Assembly (NCBI GenBank): GCA_902363555.1 | Contig: CABJAM010000002.1 | Location: 434,001-498,000, forward strand | Source: Lachnospiraceae bacterium | GTDB taxonomy: Bacteria > Bacillota > Clostridia > Lachnospirales > Lachnospiraceae | Reading direction: 5' to 3' | DNA length: 64,000 nt | Part shown: piece after piece, positions 17,401 through 26,204 of the stretch | How the letters are laid out: the number at the start of each line of letters is the position of its first letter | Position numbering within the stretch: position 1 is the stretch's first letter | The notes under the pieces: model-generated | What the model was told of the DNA's origin: nothing | Seen by the model: only the letters and a program-made list of their open reading frames with translations | The model's database searches: none | Translations under genes and position numbers: made by a program

Positions 17401-18949
17401 CAAAGAGCTGCTTAAAATAGTTAAACAGCGGCTGGCGCTGATCGGACAGTACGGCCAGCGGCGTATCCGTTCCCATGGCAGCAATACTCTCTGCACTGTT
17501 TAAGGCCATGCTGTATATGGATTTGCGAAACTCCTCATAAGTATAACCAAAGGCTTTCTGAAGGCGCTTGCGCTGGAGCGAATCATATTCCTCAACCCGC
17601 ATGTTGGGTATTTTTATATTTTTAAGCTCAAGCAGGTTGGAATCCAGCCATTCACCGTAAGGCTGTGCGGCCACATAATCCGCCTTCACCTGGGCGTCGC
17701 TCATAATTTTACCCTTTTTCGTATCGATGAGCAGCATTTTTCCCGGATGCAGCCGTTCCTTGAGTACAATATCCTCCTCGGACACATCTAAAACGCCCAC
17801 CTCGGACGCCAGGATCACATCACCGTTTTTAAGCACATAATACCGCGATGGGCGCAGACCGTTTCTGTCCAGCACAGCCCCCATCAGATCGCCGTCGGAA
17901 AATACGATGGACGCCGGGCCGTCCCATGGCTCCATCATGGTGGCGTAGTATTGATAAAAATCCCGTTCATCCTGAGATATAGCCGGATTATTGGCCCACG
18001 GCTCGGGGATGGTGATCATCACGGCCAGAGGCAGCGGCATACCGCTCATCACGAGAAATTCCAGCGTATTGTCCAGCATGGCCGAATCGGAGCCCTTCGT
18101 GTCCACCACCGGCAGGATTTTATGAAGCTGCCCCTGTAAATGGCGGGAAGCCATGGTCTCCTCGCGGGCCAGCATCTTATCGGCATTGCCCCGGATCGTG
18201 TTGATCTCGCCATTATGTACCATAAAGCGGTTGGGATGCGCCCGCTCCCAGCTTGGGTTCGTGTTGGTGGAAAAGCGGGAATGGACCATGGCGATGGCCG
18301 ATTCGTAATCTGCATCCTGCAAGTCCGCAAAGAAGGTGCGGAGCTGCCCGACCAAAAACATACCCTTGTAAACAATCGTTCGGCTGGACATGGATACCAC
18401 ATAGGTATTGTCATTGCTCTGCTCAAAAATACGACGGGCAATGTAAAGTCTCCGGTCAAAATCCAGCCCTTTTTCCACATCCGCCGGCTTCTTTATAAAC
18501 GCCTGAAGAATATGGGGCATACATTCCTTTGCCTTGTGGCCCAGAACCTGCGGACAAACGGGAACCTCCCGAAAGCCTAAAAGCGTCATCCCTTCCTTTT
18601 CCACGATGACCTCAAACATTTTCCGGGCCTGATTGCGCTTGAGCTCATCCTGGGGCAGGAACATCTGGGCAATGCCGTATTCCCGCTCGCCACCGATATT
18701 AAAGTCCAGCTTACGGCACGCCTTTGCAAAAAATTTATGGGAGATCTGGAGCAAAATACCGACGCCGTCGCCGGTCTTGCCCTCCGCGTCCTTTCCGGCG
18801 CGGTGCTCCAGATTTTCTACGATTTTCAGAGCATTTTCCACAGTGCGGTGGCTCATTTCACCCCGGCTGTTGACAATGGCGCCGATCCCGCAGTTATCAT
18901 GCTCGAATTGGGGGCGGTATAAGCCGCCCTGGTGCATATTGTGTTTCAT
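14426..18949 (-). CDS. gltB: Glutamate synthase, large (alpha) subunit
   Basis: A 1507-aa enzyme making two glutamates from glutamine and 2-oxoglutarate. Domains in order: class II glutamine amidotransferase with nucleophile Cys20 (DNCGIG, preceded by a propeptide that would be removed); central domain; FMN/[3Fe-4S] synthase domain with the cysteine set CVMMRVCNLDTCPVG; and the C-terminal beta-helix (GXXGG repeats near GMSGGIAYVLDED). Length is standard. It is the first gene of gltBD, starting about 114 bp after the pyrG stop. With the glutamine synthetase at 45792 it completes the GS-GOGAT route. Confidence 0.98.
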   Translation of the reverse strand: MKHNMHQGGLYRPQFEHDNCGIGAIVNSRGEMSHRTVENALKIVENLEHRAGKDAEGKTGDGVGILLQISHKFFAKACRKLDFNIGGEREYGIAQMFLPQDELKRNQARKMFEVIVEKEGMTLLGFREVPVCPQVLGHKAKECMPHILQAFIKKPADVEKGLDFDRRLYIARRIFEQSNDNTYVVSMSSRTIVYKGMFLVGQLRTFFADLQDADYESAIAMVHSRFSTNTNPSWERAHPNRFMVHNGEINTIRGNADKMLAREETMASRHLQGQLHKILPVVDTKGSDSAMLDNTLEFLVMSGMPLPLAVMITIPEPWANNPAISQDERDFYQYYATMMEPWDGPASIVFSDGDLMGAVLDRNGLRPSRYYVLKNGDVILASEVGVLDVSEEDIVLKERLHPGKMLLIDTKKGKIMSDAQVKADYVAAQPYGEWLDSNLLELKNIKIPNMRVEEYDSLQRKRLQKAFGYTYEEFRKSIYSMALNSAESIAAMGTDTPLAVLSDQRQPLFNYFKQLFAQVTNPPIDAIREEIVTCTTIYVGKKGNLLEQRPENCQVLKINNPILTNTDMLKIKNMKTPGFKVAVVPITYYKSTNLKRAIDRLFVEVDKAYTDGANIVVLSDRGVDENHVPMPSLLAVSAVHQHLVNTKKQTSLAMILESGEPREVHHFATLLGYGACAINPYLALESIHELIDEKLLDKDYYAAENDYNAAILHGIVKIASKMGISTIQSYQGSKIFEAIGISPEVIDTYFGGTVSRVGGITLEDIAAEADSRHSRAFDPLGLDTDLTLDSVGRHKMRSGGEEHRYNPQTIHLLQQSTREGSYDLFKKYSAMADTERNGYLRSLMDFNYPDAGVPLDEVESVEEIVKRFKTGAMSYGSISQEAHETLAIAMNHLHGMSNTGEGGESEERLDSAGSDVDRCSAIKQVASGRFGVTSRYLVSAREIQIKMAQGAKPGEGGHLPAQKVYPWVAKTRHSTPGVSLISPPPHHDIYSIEDLAQLIYDLKNANKYARISVKLVSEAGVGTVAAGVAKAGAQVILISGYDGGTGAAPESSIHNAGLPWELGLAETHQTLIQNGLRDRVRVETDGKLMTGRDVAVAALLGAEEFGFATAPLVTMGCVMMRVCNLDTCPVGIATQNPELRKRFQGKPEYVENFMRFVAQELREYMARLGVRTIDEMVGRTDLLAVKPQPEGAAASRVDLSSVLYDAQNVIFNPSRSYDFQLEKTLDEKVLLKKLKDAVSGGRKAELSVTVSNTDRTFGTLLGAQITREHKNGLPEDTLTVHCKGSGGQSFGAFIPSGLTLSLCGDTNDYYGKGLSGGKLILYPPKNRNYHAEENIIAGNVALYGATSGKVFINGMAGERFAVRNSGASAVVEGVGEHGCEYMTGGRVVVLGKTGKNFAAGMSGGIAYVLDEDNHLYRNLNKDMISIEKMENKYDIIELKGLIEEHVRVTGSERGRRILDNFDNYLPRFKKIIPNDYKRMVALAARLEEKGMSTQQAQMEAFYESFQK

Positions 18950-19063
18950 ATATCCATTCCCTCACTTTCAAAGCTCCGGGGCCTTACGCCTGCCCCTTAT
19001 TTATATCTTTATTCGCATATTTTGCGTTCACGCTCGTTAAAATACACCAGTAAATGCCATATG

Positions 19064-20680
19064 TTAGACACTGCGCTCACGCTGGTGCGCCACTGCCGCC
19101 GCTACAAAGCCTCCAAACAGAGGATGGGCGTGGTTTGGGCGGGATTTCAGCTCCGGATGGCCCTGAGTGCCGATAAAAAACGGATGCTCCGGCAGCTCGA
19201 TCATTTCCACGATCCGCCCGTTTGGCGAAAGCCCCGCCAATACCATACCGTTTTCCTGTAATTTATCCCGGTAATCATTATTTACCTCATAGCGGTGTCT
19301 GTGGCGCTCCGAAATCTCCCGTGTACCATAAAGCGCTGCGGACCGCGTGCCCTCCTGTAACACACAGGGGTAGGCCCCCAGACGGAGCGTTCCGCCGATG
19401 TCCTCAATGCCGCTTTGCTCCGGCATAAGGGCGATCACCGGGTGCATCGTATCCGGGTCCAGCTCGATGCTGTTGGCATCGTGAAAGCCCAGCACATGGC
19501 GGGCAAATTCCACAATCGCCATCTGCATCCCAAGACAGATGCCAAGAAACGGGATCTTTAGCTCCCGGGCGTACTGGATGGCCAGAATCTTCCCTTCCGT
19601 TCCCCGGGTTCCAAAGCCGCCCGGAACTAAAATACCATCGACACCGTCAAGAAGCTTCTCACAGGCCAATGTATCTGTTATATCCTCCGAGTCCACCCAC
19701 CGGATGCTGACACTGGCGCGGCCGGCAATACCGCCGTGCTTTAACGCCTCCACAACGCTTAAATAGGCATCATGGAGCTGCACATACTTGCCGACCATGG
19801 CGATCTCCACCGCTGTCGTAGGATTTTTCAAAGCATCTACCACGGCTTCCCAGTCCGCCAGCTCAGGCTTGGGGCATTCCAGCTTTAGACACTCACAGGC
19901 GACCTGTGCCAATCGCTCCCGCTCCATCGCAAGCGGCGCTTCATATAAATATTCCACATCCAGATTTTGCAGCACATGGCTCCCCGGCACATTGCAAAAC
20001 AGGGCGATCTTATCCTTGATCTCCTGAGACAGCGCATATTCACTGCGGCACACCAGAATATCCGGCTGTAAGCCCATGCCCTGGAGCTCCTTCACGCTGG
20101 CCTGGGTCGGCTTGGTTTTCAGCTCACCGGAGGCTTTCAGATAAGGGATCAGTGTCACATGGATCAATATGGCATTTTCACGGCCCACATCGTGCTGAAA
20201 CTGGCGTATGGCCTCCAGAAACGGCTGGCTCTCGATGTCACCGGCCGTGCCGCCCACCTCGATAATGGCAATGCGCTCCTCATCCGGCGACTTGGCGCGG
20301 TAAAACCGGCTTTTTATTTCGTTGGTTATATGTGGGATGACCTGCACCGTACTGCCGCCGTAATCCCCGTGGCGCTCCTTGTGGAGCACCGTCCAGTAGA
20401 TTTTACCGGTAGTCACGTTGGAGTTTTTATCCAGACTCTCATCGATAAACCGTTCATAGTGGCCCAGATCCAGGTCTGTCTCCGTTCCATCGTCGGTGAC
20501 AAAAACCTCGCCGTGCTGTATGGGGTTCATCGTTCCCGGGTCGATATTGATATACGGGTCAAATTTCTGCATCGTAACCTGATACCCCCGGGCCTTGAGC
20601 AGACGGCCAAGGGAGGCCGCCGTAATCCCTTTCCCCAGCCCGGACACAACACCTCCGGTGACAAAAACATATTTTACCAT
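19064..20680 (-). CDS. pyrG: CTP synthase
   Basis: A 538-aa enzyme that aminates UTP to CTP using glutamine. The N-terminal synthetase domain starts MVKYVFVTGGVVSGLGKGI (P-loop-like), and DPYINIDPGTMNPIQHGEVFV is conserved. The C-terminal class I amidotransferase has nucleophile Cys in FLGICLGMQ and the His/Glu end near GTQGHPELKSRP. AGGAGG lies 8 nt before the ATG at 20680; a GTG one codon earlier is also possible. The leader upstream contains a terminator-type hairpin. Confidence 0.98.
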   Translation of the reverse strand: MVKYVFVTGGVVSGLGKGITAASLGRLLKARGYQVTMQKFDPYINIDPGTMNPIQHGEVFVTDDGTETDLDLGHYERFIDESLDKNSNVTTGKIYWTVLHKERHGDYGGSTVQVIPHITNEIKSRFYRAKSPDEERIAIIEVGGTAGDIESQPFLEAIRQFQHDVGRENAILIHVTLIPYLKASGELKTKPTQASVKELQGMGLQPDILVCRSEYALSQEIKDKIALFCNVPGSHVLQNLDVEYLYEAPLAMERERLAQVACECLKLECPKPELADWEAVVDALKNPTTAVEIAMVGKYVQLHDAYLSVVEALKHGGIAGRASVSIRWVDSEDITDTLACEKLLDGVDGILVPGGFGTRGTEGKILAIQYARELKIPFLGICLGMQMAIVEFARHVLGFHDANSIELDPDTMHPVIALMPEQSGIEDIGGTLRLGAYPCVLQEGTRSAALYGTREISERHRHRYEVNNDYRDKLQENGMVLAGLSPNGRIVEMIELPEHPFFIGTQGHPELKSRPNHAHPLFGGFVAAAVAHQRERSV

Positions 20681-20757
20681 CACATTTTCCTCCTGTTCGC
20701 CATCACTTGTCTTGCTTTTTTATCCTTAAAGTTTTCCCGGAGCCGGATAAATTAAAC

Positions 20758-20786
20758 GTAACTGTTAGGACAAGCTGAACGGTTAC
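20758..20786. repeat. GTAAC dyad repeat upstream of pyrG
   Basis: GTAACTGTTAGG...GAACGGTTAC, imperfect dyad of the interspersed family. Confidence 0.6.
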
Positions 20787-20810
20787 ATCGTACAAACATA
20801 ATTTTCCAAA

Positions 20811-20862
20811 ACAAAAAAGGCGTCAGAATCTCCTGCAATCGCTTACAGGAATCCTGACACCT
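20811..20862 (-). terminator. Terminator hairpin between the 122-aa gene and pyrG
   Basis: Minus strand: GGTGTCAGGATTCCTG pairs with CAGGAGATTCTGACGCC, followed by TTTTTTGTTTT. It ends the upstream gene or acts as a leader terminator of pyrG. The CTP-dependent attenuation known for Bacillus pyrG needs a G-rich transcript start, which I could not show here. Confidence 0.75.
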
Positions 20863-20929
20863 TTGTCATATCCGGCTCATTAATGTAAATTAAAATAGCA
20901 TATTTTAAGTCATTTGTAAATCCCTAAAA

Positions 20930-21298
20930 TCAAATTTTTTTAAAACCGATCCGGTTGATCAGTTCCTTTAACTCCCCTCGGCTTTTAAATACCTTTCCCG
21001 AAGAATTTATACCATAAATGACGCCCTGCCAATCATCGTGCTGCTGATAATAAATTTCCACGACGATCAGACGCCAGTGCTTTGGCAGCTCGGCAACCCT
21101 GTATTCCCTGACACCGGCTGCCGGCTCATATAATTCTGTATTTTGTTTAAGAAGCTCCCTCACCTGAACCGTCATGTCCTCAAAACCATCAAAAGGCCAG
21201 AACCTTTCCAGCTTTCCATTGGTGAAATAACCGCAAATATCCTGATTTTTGCACGCTGTAACAAGTAAATATATCCGAGGTTTTCCCCGCTCCTCCAT
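20930..21298 (-). CDS. Hypothetical 122-aa soluble protein
   Basis: Not recognised. It has no signal peptide or membrane segment. A beta-rich N-terminus (PRIYLLVTACKNQDICGYF) is followed by WPFDGFEDMTVQVRELL and a central WRLIVVEIYYQQHDDWQGVIYG, with a basic C-terminus. The regular sequence and a terminator after it argue for a real gene, though no strong ribosome-binding site is obvious. It stands alone between pyrG and the acetyltransferase gene. Confidence 0.55.
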   Translation of the reverse strand: MEERGKPRIYLLVTACKNQDICGYFTNGKLERFWPFDGFEDMTVQVRELLKQNTELYEPAAGVREYRVAELPKHWRLIVVEIYYQQHDDWQGVIYGINSSGKVFKSRGELKELINRIGFKKI

Positions 21299-21328
21299 GT
21301 AACCTGCCCACCTTCCGCAGTCTTTGCC

Positions 21329-21358
21329 GGTTACTGTTCACTGACGTAAACAGTAACC
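21329..21358. repeat. GTAAC dyad repeat
   Basis: GGTTACTGTT, 9-nt loop, AAACAGTAACC: a strong dyad of the interspersed family, just upstream of the 122-aa gene. Confidence 0.65.
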
Positions 21359-21582
21359 TCCGCCGCACAGATAGCCAGAAGATGTGAACGATAATTTAGA
21401 CAATATCATTCATAACATGTATAATATTTCCAGAGCAGAAAAAACGGGCAAATACAGGTTTTCTGTCATCGCCCGTCTTATAGAAAATGTCATTATATGT
21501 AAATTTGCCGCATGGCAGGTGACGAATGGTAAATTCTACCTTTTCTTTCTTGATCGTATAATACCTTTACTTAATAACGCCT

Positions 21583-22203
21583 TTATTTAATATCCAGCGC
21601 CTGACGATCAATTTTCCGCGTTTTAAAGTAGTACTCTTTATCATGCGCATTGATCTCCCGAAGCACTTTGCATGGATTTCCCACAGCCACCACATTGGCC
21701 GGAATATCCTTAGTCACAATGCTGCCCGCGCCGATGACTGTATTATCCCCAATACTAACACCGGGTATGATAATGGCGCCTGCGCCGATCCAGCAGTTGC
21801 GCCCGATATGTACCGGAGCATTATACTGATAGACCAGCTCCCGCAGCTCGGGCAATATGGGATGCCCGGCGGTGGAAATGGTTACATTGGGACCGAACAT
21901 CGTATAATCGCCCACATAAATATGGGAATCATCCACCAGTGTCAGATTAAAATTTGCATAAACACATTTTCCAAAATGTACGTGATGGCCGCCCCAATTG
22001 GAATGAAAAGGCGGCTCAATATAACAGCCCTCGCCAATTTCCGCAAACATAGCTTTCAGCATAGCCTCACGCTTTTCCCCCTCAGACGGCCGGGTTTGGT
22101 TATAATCATAAAGACGCTCCAGACACTGGGTCTGTACTTCCATCAGCCGCTCATCTCCCGGCAGATATAAATCTCCATTGTGCAGTTTTTCAAAAATATC
22201 CAT
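21583..22203 (-). CDS. Maltose/galactoside-type O-acetyltransferase
   Basis: A 206-aa acetyl-CoA-dependent acetyltransferase of the LacA/Maa family. The N-terminal maltose-acetyltransferase segment (about 5-60) is followed by left-handed beta-helix hexapeptide repeats (GRNCWIGAGAIIIPGVSIGDNTVIGAGSIVTKDIPANVVAVGN, given in part). The catalytic His lies in STAGHP. It acetylates sugars, probably to limit accumulation of non-metabolised ones. It is separated from the MATE gene by 76 bp. Confidence 0.92.
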   Translation of the reverse strand: MDIFEKLHNGDLYLPGDERLMEVQTQCLERLYDYNQTRPSEGEKREAMLKAMFAEIGEGCYIEPPFHSNWGGHHVHFGKCVYANFNLTLVDDSHIYVGDYTMFGPNVTISTAGHPILPELRELVYQYNAPVHIGRNCWIGAGAIIIPGVSIGDNTVIGAGSIVTKDIPANVVAVGNPCKVLREINAHDKEYYFKTRKIDRQALDIK

Positions 22204-22241
22204 TTCTTTTACCTCCTGTATTCGAGCATGTTTTAATTTGC

Positions 22242-22270
22242 GTAACCGCTCAAAAGGGCCGAACTGTTAC
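22242..22270. repeat. GTAAC dyad repeat
   Basis: GTAACCGCTC...GAACTGTTAC, between the MATE and acetyltransferase genes. Confidence 0.6.
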
Positions 22271-22279
22271 TAAATTTCG

Positions 22280-23635
22280 CTAAACTGTCAGGTCCTTGAC
22301 CCAAATATATTTTTTATAATGACGGTAAACCGCAGGAAGCTTCACAAGCTCATCCAGGTTTACGATAAAATAAACAGCGAGCACCGGCAGCTTTAATACA
22401 AAAGCCGCGATCAGCCCAAGGGGTACGGTAATACACCAGAGCGTCACCGTATCACATAAAAATCCAAATTTAGAATCTCCTCCGGCGCAGAAAATACCGG
22501 CAATCGTTGTACCATTGACAGCCTTTCCAATCATATAGTACGAGCACATGATGAGCATCCATTTTAGATAGGTGTTGGCCTGTGGCGTAAGATTAGAAAA
22601 TGTCAGGATTGCCGGGCTGAGCGCCAGAAGGAATACGCCGGAAATCACACCGCTGACGATGGACAGCCGGCAGAGCCTGCGCCCGTAAGTCCTGGCCGTA
22701 TCAAGCCGCCCCGCGCCCAGCTCATTTCCCACAATAATACCACCGCCGCTGCCAAGTCCAAGACAGAAGCAGGCAATGAGATTCTTCACAATATTGGCAA
22801 TGGCGTTGGCCGCCACAGCATCGGTTCCCAGGTGCCCCATGATCACGGAATACATTGTAAAACCACAGCCCCACACAAGCTCATTGCCCAGCACCGGCAG
22901 TGTATACTTCCAAAAATCCCGTTTCAGGAGCGTATCCGTATGGATCATATAAGTCATCCGCACCTTGATACGTCCGGCTCCCTTAGAATCAAAGAGAGCC
23001 CACAGCAGCTCAACAATTCGGGAAATCACTGTAGCCAGAGCTGCACCGGCAATTCCCATTTTGGGAGCGCCCCATAGCCCGAAAATAAATACAGCATTTA
23101 AAAATATATTAAGCACCACGGCCACGGAGCTTATGATCGTGCTTTTCCCCGCCCGTTCACTGTTTTTCATAATACACAGATAAATCTGCGATACGCCGCA
23201 AAGGACATAGGAAACGCCCACCACACGCAGATATTGCACACCGGCCCCAATCAGCTCCGCATCCGGAGTAAAAATCCGCATAAGAAACGCCGGAAAGAAA
23301 ACGGCGGCAGCAAAAAAGCCGATGGATACTGCCGCCGAAATGCGCAGCGCTATGGCCAATATCTTTTCCACAGCGGCCTTATCTCCCTTTCCCCAATACT
23401 GCGCGGCAAAAATGCTGGTGCCGATGGTCATGGCCGCCAGAAATAAATTGAACACAAACTGTATTTGTCCGGCCAGGGAAACCGCAGACAGAGAAGCCTG
23501 ATCGATCATGCCAAGCATTATGGCATCCGATGCGCTGACCGTTGCCAGCATAAACTGCTGAAAGGCTATGGGAAGGACAAGGGTCAACAGCTTTTTTCCA
23601 AATTCGCTTTTATCGTTTTTCAGAGTTCCTTTCAT
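22280..23635 (-). CDS. MATE-family efflux transporter
   Basis: A 451-aa membrane protein with about 12 hydrophobic segments in two homologous halves. MATE features include ANAIANIVKNLI and GGGIIVGNELGAGRLDTARTYGRR near the second-half start. It exports drugs or metabolites in exchange for Na+ or H+. It follows the VOC-protein gene by only 4 bp, so the two are co-transcribed. Substrate unknown. Confidence 0.93.
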   Translation of the reverse strand: MKGTLKNDKSEFGKKLLTLVLPIAFQQFMLATVSASDAIMLGMIDQASLSAVSLAGQIQFVFNLFLAAMTIGTSIFAAQYWGKGDKAAVEKILAIALRISAAVSIGFFAAAVFFPAFLMRIFTPDAELIGAGVQYLRVVGVSYVLCGVSQIYLCIMKNSERAGKSTIISSVAVVLNIFLNAVFIFGLWGAPKMGIAGAALATVISRIVELLWALFDSKGAGRIKVRMTYMIHTDTLLKRDFWKYTLPVLGNELVWGCGFTMYSVIMGHLGTDAVAANAIANIVKNLIACFCLGLGSGGGIIVGNELGAGRLDTARTYGRRLCRLSIVSGVISGVFLLALSPAILTFSNLTPQANTYLKWMLIMCSYYMIGKAVNGTTIAGIFCAGGDSKFGFLCDTVTLWCITVPLGLIAAFVLKLPVLAVYFIVNLDELVKLPAVYRHYKKYIWVKDLTV

Positions 23636-23639
23636 TCCT

Positions 23640-24026
23640 TTAACCTGCTACGATTTCAATTCTGTTATTTTCACTGTCAGCAACACAGCTCTCGTAATAA
23701 CCATCGCCTGTGGTTCTGGGGCCGCTAAGAACCCTGTATCCGTCGGATTTTAACCGGGCAGTCAGAGCATCAACCTTTTCTTTAGTTCCCACCTGAAACG
23801 CCAGATGCGCATACCCGGCATATACCGGACACCCACTTTTTTCCTCCAGCCCGGGAATATTCATTAATTCAAGCCGTGCGCCATCCTCAAAACTCAGGAA
23901 AAAACTGCGCAGCCCCGTTTTGGGATTAAAATAGCCCTCATTGGACACACCTCCAAAATAAGTACCAAAAAAATCCCTTGCCTTTTCCAGATTATGGACA
24001 TACATAGCTACATGTTCTATTTTCAT
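23640..24026 (-). CDS. VOC/glyoxalase-family protein
   Basis: A 128-aa vicinal-oxygen-chelate fold protein starting MKIEHVAMYVHNLEKARDFF; AAGGAGG precedes this ATG. It has metal-ligand-like His at residue 5, Glu in LELMNI, His in YAHLAF and a terminal ENNRIEIVAG. Such proteins include glyoxalases, dioxygenases and fosfomycin or bleomycin resistance proteins; the exact activity is open. It is translated just before the MATE pump, consistent with a resistance or detoxification pair. Confidence 0.88.
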   Translation of the reverse strand: MKIEHVAMYVHNLEKARDFFGTYFGGVSNEGYFNPKTGLRSFFLSFEDGARLELMNIPGLEEKSGCPVYAGYAHLAFQVGTKEKVDALTARLKSDGYRVLSGPRTTGDGYYESCVADSENNRIEIVAG

Positions 24027-24272
24027 ACTTAATGCCTCCTTTTTTATTGACACTGCTTTATTTGCACTGCTCAGCCGTGGAATACTGCGTGCCCTCCGCT
24101 CAATGCCGCACGCTGCCTGGCCGCTCAACACCTTACTTGACCTGTAAGTTAAATATGTTTATAATAATATCGTATTTTCAAAGAGATTTATATAAGAATA
24201 TGCCATTTTTCTATAACAATATTATAAATTTAATTTTATCGAGTGCAGGTTTAGGTGATCAAGGAGGTTTTT

Positions 24273-25181
24273 ATGGAAATCACAATGAACTTAAAAGATG
24301 ATCTGTCCGAACTGGTCCGGTACATTTCCCCGGAGCTTCCAATGTATGTTCAAAAAGGGCGGCTTTCCTGGTATCCGAACTATTCCGCGGTCAGCCACTG
24401 GCATGACGATGTGGAGCTCATCGCCGTGTTGTCCGGACATATGAAGTACAATATCGACGGCCATATCGTCACACTGGAGGAGGGCGGCGGTATTTTTGTA
24501 AATTCACGGCATTTACACTACGGTTTTTCCGATAACTTTACGGATTGTGAATTTATCTGCATACTGCTCCATCCACTGCTGCTGTGCGGCTCTCAGTTTA
24601 TCGAAGAACACTATATCGCCCCTCTCATTTCCAACGACGCTTTTTCCTGCTGTGTTCTGCATAAAAATATCGCCTGGGAAAATGAGATTTTGACTTCCAT
24701 CCGACAAATGTACGCGCACCATAGCGATCAAACCTTTGCCCTTCAAATACAAAGCCTGTTTTATCACATATGGGCCCGGCTTTTTGAACACGCTCCCAGT
24801 GAGGAGACGCAGACGGCCAGACATTCGCATCAACTATCCACATTAAAGGATATGGTAGGATTTCTGCAAAAACACTATCCGGAAAAGGTTACTCTGGAGC
24901 ACATCGCAGCTTCCGGCGGAGTATGTAAAAGCAACTGCTGCGCACTTTTTCAGAAATACCTGAACCAGACGCCTATCGGTTACCTGACAGATCTGCGGCT
25001 GAATAAAAGTATCGAACTCATGCACCGGACAGACATGACCATCACGGAAATCAGCTATGCCGTAGGATTTTCCGGCGCCAGCTATTATACGGAAACCTTT
25101 CGGGGGCGCTTTGGATGCAGTCCTACAAAATACCGCAGACAGCAAAAGCCGTCCAATCCGGGTACCTTTTTATATGTATGA
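24273..25181 (+). CDS. AraC-family regulator with cupin sensor domain
   Basis: A 302-aa regulator starting at the ATG behind AAGGAGG. The N-terminal cupin (about 30-110) shows HWHDDVELIAVLSGHMKY and a 'GGGIFVNSRHLHYG' strand. The C-terminal AraC domain (about 195-295) ends GFSGASYYTETFRGRFGCSPTKYR. It probably senses a sugar or metabolite. It is divergent from the VOC-MATE pair, which it may control. Confidence 0.9.
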   Translation: MEITMNLKDDLSELVRYISPELPMYVQKGRLSWYPNYSAVSHWHDDVELIAVLSGHMKYNIDGHIVTLEEGGGIFVNSRHLHYGFSDNFTDCEFICILLHPLLLCGSQFIEEHYIAPLISNDAFSCCVLHKNIAWENEILTSIRQMYAHHSDQTFALQIQSLFYHIWARLFEHAPSEETQTARHSHQLSTLKDMVGFLQKHYPEKVTLEHIAASGGVCKSNCCALFQKYLNQTPIGYLTDLRLNKSIELMHRTDMTITEISYAVGFSGASYYTETFRGRFGCSPTKYRRQQKPSNPGTFLYV

Positions 25182-25189
25182 ACTACGGC

Positions 25190-25214
25190 GGCCTGCGCAT
25201 CAAGTGCGCAGGCC
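25190..25214. terminator. Bidirectional hairpin, GGCCTGCGCA family
   Basis: Perfect 10-bp stem GGCCTGCGCA/TGCGCAGGCC with a 5-nt loop, between two convergent genes. The same stem recurs at 33846-33870. No T run, so termination is likely but not certain. Confidence 0.6.
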
Positions 25215-25225
25215 TGGCAGAACCG

Positions 25226-26194
25226 TTATCTTTTCAGTTTTATTTGATCCATGACACCTAAAATTGCATCAGCAATTTCAACCTGTTTATATACGGAATT
25301 TAATATATTTTTGGAATATCTCAAATAAGTTCCCTCTGTCTTTTCAATCAATAGCGCAGTAAAGAAACGTTCCCAACTTAAATATACGCTGCTTTCTATA
25401 TGCTCTCCCGGGGATTGCAAAATGTTCAACAGCTCTGGGGCTTTAATAATGCCGGATTTTAAAATTATCCACTCAAATGATTCCGGCAAATACAATCTTA
25501 TATGCGTGTTCCAATGAAGCAGTTCCATAATCTTTTCCATCTCAGGACCAAAAGCCGCACCATCTGCAATGACAAGCGCTACATGTGTATTTTGTTGTGA
25601 CAAAAGTCTAAATATATTCGATTTCCCATTTGCGGATAAGCACTGGATTTGATTTTTCTCACAAATAGCATTATAAAACTGAAAACCGGCATTTGAATCT
25701 TCGGTAATAATTATATCCGGGCATAAACTTTTACCATATACGTCTTGTCCGTAAATTTGATACATTTCATTATATGTCTGCTTAAGTGTTCCATACTTTC
25801 CCGAACTACGTATACCATAAATCTCTGACACACTATATGGCAGCATTTCCACACATTCTCTGGTCACAATGATATAATAATTATCCGTATTCTGAATGGC
25901 ACCGGCAAACGTCTTGGAACTTACAAAAGCATTACCTTCATCAATAAATATTAAACTGTCCGATATGGCGGATAACTGGTGTTCCCAGTCTCTGCCTTCC
26001 AGAACCACGCATGTCTTATTACTGTAAAGTTCCACGCCACTATCCACACCGTTATTATAATAATCACGAATCATACCGATCAGAACTGTTTTTCCGGTAG
26101 CACTGTCTCCACGTAAAACTGTAATGTTTCTGCGAATCTCAAAATCATATTTAATTTTTTTATTCTGTATAATAACTCTGTGCGTTCCTTTCAT
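25226..26194 (-). CDS. P-loop ATPase, possibly with Toprim-like C-terminal half
   Basis: A 322-aa protein of no named family I can assign. Residues 1-115 are an ATPase core: Walker A GDSATGKT (29-36) and Walker B LIFIDEG (81-87). From about 158 a second alpha/beta part begins with IIITED (161-166) and later has VALVIADGAAFG. That acidic spacing resembles a Toprim domain, as in OLD-family nucleases, but this is speculative. It lies 10 bp downstream of the DUF4869-like gene and is clearly co-transcribed with it. Confidence 0.75.
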   Translation of the reverse strand: MKGTHRVIIQNKKIKYDFEIRRNITVLRGDSATGKTVLIGMIRDYYNNGVDSGVELYSNKTCVVLEGRDWEHQLSAISDSLIFIDEGNAFVSSKTFAGAIQNTDNYYIIVTRECVEMLPYSVSEIYGIRSSGKYGTLKQTYNEMYQIYGQDVYGKSLCPDIIITEDSNAGFQFYNAICEKNQIQCLSANGKSNIFRLLSQQNTHVALVIADGAAFGPEMEKIMELLHWNTHIRLYLPESFEWIILKSGIIKAPELLNILQSPGEHIESSVYLSWERFFTALLIEKTEGTYLRYSKNILNSVYKQVEIADAILGVMDQIKLKR

Positions 26195-26204
26195 TCATAA
26201 CACC

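Noticed and set aside
15290..17503. Several long plus-strand frames opposite gltB
   Set aside because: They mirror the conserved gltB coding frame, with His/Arg-rich composition typical of shadow frames.
21384..21590. 68-aa plus-strand frame
   Set aside because: No ribosome-binding site, AT-rich ordinary composition, and it overlaps the end of the acetyltransferase gene.
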